A stretch of DNA of 64,000 nt from Pseudomonas mediterranea CFBP 5447 (GTDB taxonomy: Bacteria; Pseudomonadota; Gammaproteobacteria; Pseudomonadales; Pseudomonadaceae). The position numbers were made by a program, and so were the translations under genes. Shown here piece by piece: positions 16,946 through 25,573 of the stretch (positions are counted from its first letter, which is position 1; the number at the start of each line of letters is the position of its first letter). Location of the stretch: the NCBI RefSeq assembly GCF_000774145.1, contig NZ_KN322981.1, forward strand, positions 1 through 64,000, given 5' to 3'. Under the pieces are notes generated by a model. The model ran no database searches. It had not been told where the DNA came from and was given only the letters and a program-made list of their open reading frames with translations.

Positions 16946-19138
16946 ATGGATTCATCAACGTTGGTGCACCTATGGGATGCAGCAAGCTATGAGCAGCTGA
17001 TTGCACCCGTAATGGTTGTTGGTTTCGTTTTCATTCTTTGCGCTTGTTATGTTGTTCGTTACCTCTGGAAGTCATTCAAACTTAGCGCCCAGCTGAAACG
17101 GTTGACTATTAGCTTGCAGAGCGTGAAAACTCTCGCGCCACCCTTTCGGCGCGCTGAGCTGGAGCGGCTGTTCAGTAGCGGCAGACTTGAGCATTCTTGG
17201 CGCGAGTATGCTGAAACGCTGCACGATCAGTTCGAGTTCCAAGAAGGCGAACAGGTTCTTATCCGGTCGCGATCCACCACCGGAGCTGCACATTTTTTCT
17301 CAGCTCAAAGTGTTGTTGATACTCCGCTGGGTACCGAATTTTATAAACACCTACCTGGTATCTTGACCGGCATCGGTATTGTTGGAACATTCTTTGGATT
17401 GATGCTGGGCCTTCAGCACTTTGATCCGAGCACTCCTGAACAGGTTAATGCAAGCGTCGATAAACTGTTGAAAGACGTGCTGTTCGCTTTCATCGGCTCC
17501 TTCATTTCAATCTTGGCTTCTATCGCCGTCACCCTTACTGAAAAGTTGCGCTTGGGGCACTGCTACAAGCTGCTTGAGGCATTCAACGAAACAATCGATG
17601 GCCTTTTCGACAGCGGAGTCGGTGAGGAATACCTGGCTGAGCTGGTGCGCTCCAGTGCTGAAAGCTCGGTGCAAACCCGTCAGTTGAAGGACAGCCTCGT
17701 TACAGATCTGCGGGAAATGTTACAGAACCTCGTTGATACCCAGGTTCGTGAAAGTCTCAAATTGGCAGATACCTTATCGACGACCTACCGTGACTCTGGG
17801 CAGTTGCTGGCCGACCAGGTGAGCGGAGCAATTGAAAATAGCCTCAAGTCGCCACTTGAAGCCATCGCGGGTGCAGTGCAGGCCGCCAGTGGCGATCAAT
17901 CCGGGCAGGTACAGAACCTGCTTCAGGATGTTCTAGTGGCTTTCATGAACAAGCTGGAAGGTACGTTCGGCCAGCAGTTCAATGGCCTGCACGAGTTGAT
18001 GGGCCAGTCAGTTGCTGCCATGCAGTCGATGCAGCAAGGCTTCTCGACGCTGATCCAGGATATGCGTTCGGCTAGCGAGTCCTCCAATCAAAGCAGTTCG
18101 ACTATGATTGCCCAGCTACTGGCCGATATGCAGGCCGGACAAAACGCCATGCAAGCGGGGATGAACGAGATGCTCGCCAATCTTCAGGCTTCGGTTGCCC
18201 GTATCGGCAACGAAGGAGAGGGGGCTGGCGCTCGAATGGCCGAGCAACTGGAGAAGCTGTTCGCTCAAAGCGAGGCTCGCCAGCAGGCAATGGCTGAGAA
18301 TCTCCAGGCTTTTGTCGAGTCAATCAAGCAGGCCATCGGCCAAGGCCAACAGGAAACCATGGCCAAGATTGCAGGCTCTGTCGAGGTGCTGGGTGAGCAG
18401 CTCTCGGCCGTCTTCAAGCAACTGGAGCATGGTCGGCAGCAGATGGATCAATCCACCCGTGCAGCCCAGGCTGACTTGCACCAAGGTACCCGCGACCTGG
18501 TGGGTGGCCTCGACGAGCAGGTCAAGGCTTTGCTGCAGACGGTTTCCGAGCAACAGAAGTCTGCCCAGGACACCGTCAATGCATTGAGTGCCCAGACTGA
18601 GCAGCATCTGCAAAGTATGCAGTTGGGGGCTGATAAGATGCGGGCGGCGGCTGAGCGGTTTGAAACCGCCGGGCAAAGCGTTGCGCGAGCCAGTGAGTCC
18701 ACTGCGGGGCTGATGGGTACAGTGCAGGGCGCGGGTACTGAGCTTGCACAGGCTTCGCGTGAGCTGAATACCGTTGTCGCGGACTACCGGAACAATCGTG
18801 AAGCGTTAGCGAAAACGCTCGCGGTCATCGAAGGGGTAGTTGCCAGTGCGCAAGGGGAAGCCAGCGGTCGCAGCCAGTATCTCCAGGACCTGAAGATTCA
18901 AAGCGAGCGGATGCAGGCGCTCAATCGCGAAGTGTATGAATACCTCGAAAACATCAGTGGTGTGCTGGGTAACGGCTTCAAGGAATTCGGTGAAGGCATG
19001 GATCGGGCGTTGAGACAAACCCTGGGCAGCCTTGACACCGAGCTCGATAAAGCAGTCAAGAGCCTCGCTGGCGGTGTGGAAGGGGTCAAGGAAAGTCTCG
19101 AAGATTTCGGCGACATCATGGAACGTATCAGGCGGTAA
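16946..19138 (+). CDS. zorA: Zorya type I protein ZorA (MotA/ExbB-like stator subunit with long tail)
   Basis: 730 aa inner-membrane protein that, with ZorB, forms the ion-driven motor of the Zorya anti-phage system. A first membrane helix lies at residues 22-42 (VMVVGFVFILCACYVV). A MotA/TolQ/ExbB core at about 130-225 has two more helices (GILTGIGIVGTFFGLMLGL and FAFIGSFISILASIAVTL). The remaining 500 residues are glutamine/alanine-rich coiled coil (ADMQAGQNAMQAGMNEML), the long intracellular tail typical of ZorA. The motor-tail-zorB-zorC-zorD order is that of Zorya type I. Thirteen bases separate it from zorB. Confidence 0.95.
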   Translation: MDSSTLVHLWDAASYEQLIAPVMVVGFVFILCACYVVRYLWKSFKLSAQLKRLTISLQSVKTLAPPFRRAELERLFSSGRLEHSWREYAETLHDQFEFQEGEQVLIRSRSTTGAAHFFSAQSVVDTPLGTEFYKHLPGILTGIGIVGTFFGLMLGLQHFDPSTPEQVNASVDKLLKDVLFAFIGSFISILASIAVTLTEKLRLGHCYKLLEAFNETIDGLFDSGVGEEYLAELVRSSAESSVQTRQLKDSLVTDLREMLQNLVDTQVRESLKLADTLSTTYRDSGQLLADQVSGAIENSLKSPLEAIAGAVQAASGDQSGQVQNLLQDVLVAFMNKLEGTFGQQFNGLHELMGQSVAAMQSMQQGFSTLIQDMRSASESSNQSSSTMIAQLLADMQAGQNAMQAGMNEMLANLQASVARIGNEGEGAGARMAEQLEKLFAQSEARQQAMAENLQAFVESIKQAIGQGQQETMAKIAGSVEVLGEQLSAVFKQLEHGRQQMDQSTRAAQADLHQGTRDLVGGLDEQVKALLQTVSEQQKSAQDTVNALSAQTEQHLQSMQLGADKMRAAAERFETAGQSVARASESTAGLMGTVQGAGTELAQASRELNTVVADYRNNREALAKTLAVIEGVVASAQGEASGRSQYLQDLKIQSERMQALNREVYEYLENISGVLGNGFKEFGEGMDRALRQTLGSLDTELDKAVKSLAGGVEGVKESLEDFGDIMERIRR

Positions 19139-19151
19139 CGGAGGCTAGTCG

Positions 19152-19895
19152 ATGTTTGGTAAGCAAATGCCTTCGGCTGCCCGTTCAAAGGATGAGGGAG
19201 AGAAGCCTTTCTGGATTTCCTTCGCTGATTTGATGACCGCGATGATGATTCTATTCCTCGTGGTCATGGTGGCGGCTTTGAGTTCTGTGACGCAGCGGAT
19301 CAACCAGGCGGAACAGGGGGAGAAGCAGCGTAGCAAGGACATCAGCCAGATCTGCGAGCACCTGAGCCTCAAGGCGAAGACTGCCAGCAAGACCATCATT
19401 GTGGACTGCAAGGACAACCGAATCAGCTTCGGCGATGCTGGCCGCTTTGGGCATAACCAGTACGCGTTGAGCAACGATGGCCAATCAGCACTTCAGGAGG
19501 TCGTGCCGATGATTCTGGACGCGGCCAACAGTGAAGAGGGGCGCAAGTGGTTCAAGCAGGTCGTGATCGAGGGGTCTACCGATACGGACGGTTCCTACCT
19601 TTATAACCTGCACCTGTCACTGCAGCGTTCGGAGTGGGTGATGTGCAGCCTGCTCGATAGTCGCAGCCCGCTCCAGGTCGGATTGTCGCCGGAGCATCAG
19701 CAGCAAATCAGATCGATGTTTCTGGCGGGTGGCGTGTCCTTCAACAATGCAAAGGACACCAAGGAAGAAAGCAGGCGAGTGGAGTTGCGCATGCAGTTCT
19801 TTGGCTTGAAGGAGAAGGAGGGCAATCTCAAGCCTGATGTGCCGGTGTTCACTAATACTGATGTGGAAAAATGTCAGTTGGCGATGAACCGATGA
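19152..19895 (+). CDS. zorB: Zorya type I protein ZorB (MotB/OmpA-like stator subunit)
   Basis: 247 aa. One membrane helix at residues 20-43, WISFADLMTAMMILFLVVMV, carries Asp26, the position of the conserved ion-binding aspartate of MotB-like stators. A periplasmic OmpA/MotB-type peptidoglycan-binding domain follows (NRISFGDAGRFGHNQYALS, then VVIEGSTDTDGSYLYNLHLS with the usual G-x-TD and NxxLS residues). ZorB anchors the ZorA5B2 motor to the wall. The start ATG is 13 nt after zorA. Its stop overlaps the zorC start in ATGA, indicating coupled translation. Confidence 0.95.
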   Translation: MFGKQMPSAARSKDEGEKPFWISFADLMTAMMILFLVVMVAALSSVTQRINQAEQGEKQRSKDISQICEHLSLKAKTASKTIIVDCKDNRISFGDAGRFGHNQYALSNDGQSALQEVVPMILDAANSEEGRKWFKQVVIEGSTDTDGSYLYNLHLSLQRSEWVMCSLLDSRSPLQVGLSPEHQQQIRSMFLAGGVSFNNAKDTKEESRRVELRMQFFGLKEKEGNLKPDVPVFTNTDVEKCQLAMNR

Positions 19896-21520
19896 CCAGC
19901 TCGATCGCGAGGCTTTCAGCCGCCATTAGCCAAAGCCTGTCAGCTCATCGCACGGTGCAGGCCCCAGAACCGTTGGAATCTTTCCCCCGTCTGGCTGCTG
20001 CGGGAGTCGAGCTTTACGAGCGGTTCGAGCGCGCTGAAAAGGCCTTGCCGCCACCCGAAAAAAAGCGCCGTGCTGCGATAAGCAAGTTTCGCAATGTGCT
20101 GCCACTCAACGCTTCGGAGTGGCGCTTGGTGTTCGCCGGCCTCTCAGACAAGAGTGAGCGCGTGGGGCCGATACTGGAAGATGACCAGCTTTACGCCCGG
20201 GTGCATGAAGAAGTGCATCAGCGTATCGAAAGGCGGAGGCTGAGCCGCCGGGATTGGTTGGCGCTGTGCTTCAGCTACTTTGGCTACGACGCCGCCAAGC
20301 CTGCGCAGAACGCCAATTGGTGCCTGTTACGCGAGGATGTTCAGCTCGGTTTCGAATGTGTCAGAGATCAGCACACGCGTGTGAAGGAATGGACGCAGAT
20401 CGTTCAGCAGCATCAGGAGCTTTTTTCCGAGCAGGCAGGTGCCACGCTGGGTGACCAGATGTTCAAAGGTGAAATCAGCGACCTTTCGGCATTGCAGACG
20501 ATTGCGCAGATCCCGGACAACAGCTGGCTGTGGCGCAGGATTTTTACCGTGCTGATTTCTCGCATTTTCATGCTGGATGACGCCGAGTTCTCTCGGCGTT
20601 TGGCCGACCTGCTCGACATCGGCCGGCAGCACCCGCGGTACATGAACGACATTCTGAGTGCATGTCTGTCGCGTTACCACTTGGCAGCTTATCGGGAGAA
20701 GCCGTCGTCGCTGCTCAAACAGCTCGCGCTCGACAATTGGGGTAGTCCGCAGATCCGCTCCAGACAAAACAGGTGGCTGCAGTATGTCGATAAAGATGTC
20801 TGTGCGATGGTTGTGGCGTGGTTTGCGAAGGAGGATCTGGAGCACTTCTTCAACCTGCTCAAAGGGGAAGCAGAAGTCGATCAATCTCGTCTGCATTATT
20901 GGCTGCGTTTTGCCAACCAGATGAGTTACACCCGGATTGTCATGGGTTCGGATGCCTGGCATGACAGCGGGCGAGACTTCGTCCACTTCCGAGAGAAGAA
21001 CAAGGGGCGTCTCAGCCGACTGGTAGGCGGGCCCGGCCATAACAACGCCGTCATCATGCAGATCGGGAACTACTTTTTCGTGGAGTTCTCCGGTACCGGT
21101 AATGCCTGCTATGTGTATCAAGCAGACAAGTCACCATTCAATCCAGACAAGTTGCAGCTCGAATTGGCGAGCGAGCTGAAGCAGCCTAATCGTGCACTGG
21201 ATCGAATGCGGCATTCACCTGCACCCAGCCGCCCGGACCGCATAGAGGGTTGGCTCAGCAAATTCGATTATGCCCTCGAACAATGGGGTATTCGTGTACA
21301 GAGTCAGGCCGCAGCTGCAGGTTCAGTCAAGCCGTTGCCTTTTGAAGACCAGGTCCGTGACGCTCTAAAGTCGGTCAAACACAAGGTTTATGATCAGCGC
21401 GAGCGCGGCGGTGCATTTCAGGTCCAGCTTGATGATCATGACCCGGCCGCAGTAACTGCACTGCAGCGCCTGGGCTTCAGGCCCGTCAATAACCAGCCAC
21501 TCCGGTTCTGGAGACAGTAA
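19892..21520 (+). CDS. zorC: Zorya type I protein ZorC
   Basis: 542 aa cytosolic protein with the EH-signature domain found only in Zorya systems. It is thought to bind DNA and help recruit the ZorD effector. The start is taken at ATG 19892 because it overlaps the zorB stop as ATGA; an ATG at 19871 would add seven residues. The C-terminal third carries the family block DFVHFREKNKGRLSRLVGG and NYFFVEFSGTGNACYVY, with the conserved glutamate in VEFSGTG. No membrane segment. Stop TAA 21518-21520 overlaps the zorD ATG by one base. Confidence 0.92.
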   Translation: MTSSIARLSAAISQSLSAHRTVQAPEPLESFPRLAAAGVELYERFERAEKALPPPEKKRRAAISKFRNVLPLNASEWRLVFAGLSDKSERVGPILEDDQLYARVHEEVHQRIERRRLSRRDWLALCFSYFGYDAAKPAQNANWCLLREDVQLGFECVRDQHTRVKEWTQIVQQHQELFSEQAGATLGDQMFKGEISDLSALQTIAQIPDNSWLWRRIFTVLISRIFMLDDAEFSRRLADLLDIGRQHPRYMNDILSACLSRYHLAAYREKPSSLLKQLALDNWGSPQIRSRQNRWLQYVDKDVCAMVVAWFAKEDLEHFFNLLKGEAEVDQSRLHYWLRFANQMSYTRIVMGSDAWHDSGRDFVHFREKNKGRLSRLVGGPGHNNAVIMQIGNYFFVEFSGTGNACYVYQADKSPFNPDKLQLELASELKQPNRALDRMRHSPAPSRPDRIEGWLSKFDYALEQWGIRVQSQAAAAGSVKPLPFEDQVRDALKSVKHKVYDQRERGGAFQVQLDDHDPAAVTALQRLGFRPVNNQPLRFWRQ

Positions 21521-24500
21521 TGCTCAAACGTTTCCTCAAAGGCATTGGCCTGCAGCCGAACTCGGCAGCAGAAAATACTGAGCCGGTTTTTTCCATTGAA
21601 GAGCAGGGCATCTGTTATCCCCTGAGCTTGGCGGAGAGCACGGAGTCATGGTCGCTGGCGAGTTATCTTGATCAGCTGGAAGAAGAGGAGTTCGTCTCCC
21701 AGTTGAGCGATCGCTGGCTCTTGACGTGGGATGAGCTCTACCGGCTGCTGGATGAGCCAGAGCACGAAACAAGCCTGCCACTATTGGGGTTGCCGCCGCA
21801 GACAGCCCTCATCCCTCAATTGAGCAGCCAGGGCAGCCTTGCCTCCGACGATTTCAAGGTCTCCATCAGTGGTTGGCGTGATCCGCAGTCCAATGCCAAC
21901 GTGCAGGTGCTGCGAACGGGGGCCATTGTTCAGTATCAGGGCGCTACAGAAATGCTGCCAGAGGCATCCTGGAAACTGACCGGTGCGGTACGGCAGCTTT
22001 ATCTGGCACAACAAAATGAGCCCGGTGAAGTAACCAACCAGATCGGCTGGGCCAGCATCAGAAAGCTGGCGCGCAAGGCTGGCGCTGGTATGGATGGCTT
22101 TCTGGACAAGACCGTCGTTATCAAACCCGAGAAACTGCGGCTCAACCCACGAAAGTCGACATTAGGCGACACACCGGTTATCGAGCTGCAACCGAGCTTC
22201 GAAGGCCAGCCGGCCAACTGGCTTGAGAGTTTTGACGGTGCCAAGCAGGTTCAGGATCGATACCGGGTAACGGGTGACGATGGCTCGTTAACTCATGTTC
22301 TGATTGAGCCTGAAGTCAAATCGGTACTGGACTACGTGCGCTCGTTGCCTGGGCGCAGGGTAGCTGGTGACGATGCCCTTTCATTCGTCCGTAACCCTTA
22401 CAGCACACTCGGCGAAGGTGCCTCACACGTGCTGGATGCCGACGCCTATGAAGACGAGCTCGCCGAGGCCGGTATTTTCTTTCATCGCTTCCATCTGGAA
22501 CCCAAACTGGATGAAGCGGGCCAGCGTATCGAGCAGGTAACACTGACGCTCGAACCGATTTCTCCAACCCCGCAAGCACCGATCGAAATTGAGTTCAAAG
22601 CGGCCCATGAATTCGCGCCGCTGGTGCATGAGCTGCACCTGAAGTTGGCCGCCGGCATGCCTGCGGGGTTCTGGCAGGGCTATGAGCTGGAGCTCAGCGA
22701 TTTTGATTTGCGCCAGTTGGCGGGCATCAATGACCTGCTCAAACGTTGGCAAAACGAAGCGGCCGGTGTCGAGTTTGACTCGGTTCTGGACCTGTCTCTC
22801 TACGGCGACCGTGTGACCGGCATTGGGGAAGCGGAAAGAATTACTTCGCCCTTCCTGGTAAAAGATGCGACCGAGAACTGGTTGCCGAAGGATGTGGTAG
22901 CGCTGGGCATCGATGCAGAAATCTTTAGTCGGTGGGATTCTTCCGACCTCGCTCAATTTGAAGCGTTTGAGCAGCGGCTGGACGAAGCGCGCGCGGCCGG
23001 TGATGAAACGGTCTGTTTGCCAAAGTCCGAAACGCCGCTCTCGATTACCGCTGCCGAGAAACTGTTTGATGCTTGGTCGAAGAAGATTGCACCTGTCGAG
23101 ACCGGCCAGGTTGAGCAACGGGAAAAAGTAGGCCGCGCCGTACTGCAAATCGGCCACAACATTGACGAGCCAACCTATGTTCAGGTGCGTCAAGCAGCCT
23201 TACGCTCAGCTTTGGACGCAACGCCAGAGTTGCCTGACTTGCTCAAGCCTGAAGTTGTCCTGCGCGAGCATCAGCTTCAAGGTGTGGCGTGGTTGCAGCA
23301 TTTGTTCCGCTTGTCCCCCACGGACGTGTCGGGTTGCTTGCTCGCTGATGACATGGGGCTTGGGAAAACGATCCAGTTGCTCACCTTCCTGGTCTGGTAC
23401 CTGGAACAGTATCCAAAAGATCAGCCAACACTGATCGTCGCTCCGGTTTCGTTGCTCGACAACTGGGAGCGAGAGCTTCACCGGTTCTTCTTTGCTGACG
23501 CACTGCCCGTGTTGAAGCTGTATGGCTCAGCCTTGAGTGCATTGAAGTTCAAGAAGGATGAAATCCCTGCGGACTTGAAAGCCAAAGGCATCAAGAACCT
23601 TTTGCGCCCAGGTTGGATGGGCGATGCCCGAATCGTCCTGACGACTTACGAGACACTGCGTGATCAGGAGTTTTCCCTGGCGCGCCAGCAATGGTCCATC
23701 GTCGTGTGTGACGAAGCTCAGAAACTGAAGAATCCAGCAGCACTGGTGACTCAAGCGATCAAAGCCGTCCCCGCACGGTTCCGAGTGGCGTGTACCGGTA
23801 CGCCGGTCGAGAACACACTGATCGATCTCTGGTGCCTGTTCGACTTTATTCAGCCAGGGTTCCTGGGTAGTTTGAACCAGTTTGGTCGCGACTATCAGCG
23901 CCCCATCGAGGCCGCGCTGGAGCGTGATACAGGTGCGTTGGAACGCCTGCGTGGGCTTATCGAACCGCAGACGTTGCGGCGGACCAAGCAGGACATCGCC
24001 AAGGACTTGCCGGCCAAAATCGAAGACGCAGCATGTCGTTCGCTTGGCATGCATGCCCTGCAGCGTAACCTGTATCTGTCCGAAATTTCCGCATACAGCC
24101 AGAAGCAGCAGATCGAAGAGCAGCTCGATCAGAAGACCTCCGGCATGCTGGGCTTGCTGCACAAGCTCAAGCTGATTTGTGCCCATCCTTACAGCGTTCA
24201 GCCAGACACGCGGTTGCGCGACAACTCGCCGAAGCTTCAGTGGCTTGTGCAGACGCTCGAGTCGATCAAAAGGGCCGGCGACGGCGACAAGGTCATAGTC
24301 TTTACCGAGTTGCGAGATATTCAGCGTGAATTGCAGCACGCGATCCAGGAGCATTTTGGCTTTAGAGCGACGGTCATCAACGGCGATACCAGTACCAGCA
24401 GTCAGAGCGCCAATAGCCGACAGAAGTTGATTGACCAATTCCAGGAACTACCGGGCTTCGCCGTCATCATCCTGTCGACCATCGCCGTCGGGTTTGGGGT

Positions 24501-24768
24501 AAACGTGCAGGCGGCCAACCACGTCATTCACTTCACCCGTTGCTGGAACCCGGCAAAGGAAGATCAGGCGACGGATCGGGCCTATCGGATTGGGCAGCAA
24601 AAAGATGTGTATGTGTACTACCCCACGGTTCGGGATGCGGCGATGCCGACCTTTGAAGCGACGCTGGATGAGCTGCTGAGTAAGCGGCGAGCGTTGGCGC
24701 GAGATATGTTGAGTGGGGCTTCGGAGCTTCAGGCTTCTGATTTTGAGGTGCTGCTTAATGCACAGTGA
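21520..24768 (+). CDS. zorD: Zorya type I protein ZorD (SNF2-type helicase/nuclease effector)
   Basis: 1,082 aa. The N-terminal 560 residues are the ZorD-specific part. A Swi2/Snf2 ATPase follows: Walker A DDMGLGKT with Lys616, motif II DEAQ at 731-734, CTGTPVEN motif III, and a helicase C-terminal domain with VGFGVNVQAANHVIHF and the arginine-finger block ATDRAYRIGQ near residue 1,020. ZorD is the effector that degrades or blocks phage DNA after the ZorAB motor senses infection. It is the last gene of the rightward operon. The next genes run in the opposite direction, ending 103 nt away. Confidence 0.95.
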   Translation: MLKRFLKGIGLQPNSAAENTEPVFSIEEQGICYPLSLAESTESWSLASYLDQLEEEEFVSQLSDRWLLTWDELYRLLDEPEHETSLPLLGLPPQTALIPQLSSQGSLASDDFKVSISGWRDPQSNANVQVLRTGAIVQYQGATEMLPEASWKLTGAVRQLYLAQQNEPGEVTNQIGWASIRKLARKAGAGMDGFLDKTVVIKPEKLRLNPRKSTLGDTPVIELQPSFEGQPANWLESFDGAKQVQDRYRVTGDDGSLTHVLIEPEVKSVLDYVRSLPGRRVAGDDALSFVRNPYSTLGEGASHVLDADAYEDELAEAGIFFHRFHLEPKLDEAGQRIEQVTLTLEPISPTPQAPIEIEFKAAHEFAPLVHELHLKLAAGMPAGFWQGYELELSDFDLRQLAGINDLLKRWQNEAAGVEFDSVLDLSLYGDRVTGIGEAERITSPFLVKDATENWLPKDVVALGIDAEIFSRWDSSDLAQFEAFEQRLDEARAAGDETVCLPKSETPLSITAAEKLFDAWSKKIAPVETGQVEQREKVGRAVLQIGHNIDEPTYVQVRQAALRSALDATPELPDLLKPEVVLREHQLQGVAWLQHLFRLSPTDVSGCLLADDMGLGKTIQLLTFLVWYLEQYPKDQPTLIVAPVSLLDNWERELHRFFFADALPVLKLYGSALSALKFKKDEIPADLKAKGIKNLLRPGWMGDARIVLTTYETLRDQEFSLARQQWSIVVCDEAQKLKNPAALVTQAIKAVPARFRVACTGTPVENTLIDLWCLFDFIQPGFLGSLNQFGRDYQRPIEAALERDTGALERLRGLIEPQTLRRTKQDIAKDLPAKIEDAACRSLGMHALQRNLYLSEISAYSQKQQIEEQLDQKTSGMLGLLHKLKLICAHPYSVQPDTRLRDNSPKLQWLVQTLESIKRAGDGDKVIVFTELRDIQRELQHAIQEHFGFRATVINGDTSTSSQSANSRQKLIDQFQELPGFAVIILSTIAVGFGVNVQAANHVIHFTRCWNPAKEDQATDRAYRIGQQKDVYVYYPTVRDAAMPTFEATLDELLSKRRALARDMLSGASELQASDFEVLLNAQ

Positions 24769-24871
24769 TATTCGATTTGCCGGGAGCAGATACCTACTGT
24801 GGATACAGGTGCAGTCCAGTTGATCGGGTGCCAGTTAAATCGGCGGAGCGTGGTTCAGTCAGTGAAAAGCT

Positions 24872-25573
24872 TCAGACGCCTTCGACTTCGATCCCGTGCT
24901 CTGCCAACCACGTCTTGCGCTGTGCGTAGTCAGGCATGACGCGCTCCAGGCGGAGCCAAAATTCTGGGGTGTGATGTGGCTCTTGCAGGTGCACCATCTC
25001 ATGCACCACCACGTATTCTGCAATGGACTTGGGCAGTAGGATTGTTTTCCAATGAAAATAGAGCTGCGCGCCCTTACCACATGAGCCCCAGCGATAGCCC
25101 AGATCCTGCACACGCACACCGCTTGGGATCAAGTCCATGCGGGTTTGGTGGTTCTTAACACGCATCGCCAGCCAGCTACGCGCATGTTCACTGTACCAAC
25201 GGATAAAATGTTCGCGGGCTCGAGGCAGTTCGCTACGCAGCAGGCGGAAGCGACCGGCAGAGAGTTTCAGGGGCACATCCTGTTCATCAACCAGTTTGAG
25301 GCGATAACTTCGCCCCAGATATAGAAAACCCTCTCCGTCGACGTATTCCTTGGTGGGGATTGAGCGCTGCAGACGTTCCTTTTCGGCAAGACGCGAGTAA
25401 ATCCAGAAGCTTTTTTCCGCTACGAATTCCCGCAGTGTTTGCTCCTCAATCTCTGGCGGTGCAGACAGGACAAGTGTGCCGTCACGCTCGACGGTGATCT
25501 GTAGGGTCTTGCGCCGTGCGCTACGGCGTAGCGTCAGTTGCAGGTCGTCTACGGTGAGGGTTTGATTGCTCAC
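24872..25573 (-). CDS. YgjP-type M48 metallopeptidase-like protein of the type I R-M operon
   Basis: 233 aa. The zinc-protease motif HEMVHLQEPHH (HExxH) followed by TPEFW puts it in the YgjP/WLM-like family (DUF45), often encoded directly after hsdR. The start is GTG 25573, whose GTGA overlaps the hsdR stop, so it is translated from the hsd transcript. N-terminal half: beta-rich (LRRSARRKTLQITVERDGTLVLSAP). Its task in restriction systems is not established; a role in proteolytic control of the restriction subunit is only a guess. It ends convergently with zorD. Confidence 0.85.
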   Translation of the reverse strand: MSNQTLTVDDLQLTLRRSARRKTLQITVERDGTLVLSAPPEIEEQTLREFVAEKSFWIYSRLAEKERLQRSIPTKEYVDGEGFLYLGRSYRLKLVDEQDVPLKLSAGRFRLLRSELPRAREHFIRWYSEHARSWLAMRVKNHQTRMDLIPSGVRVQDLGYRWGSCGKGAQLYFHWKTILLPKSIAEYVVVHEMVHLQEPHHTPEFWLRLERVMPDYAQRKTWLAEHGIEVEGV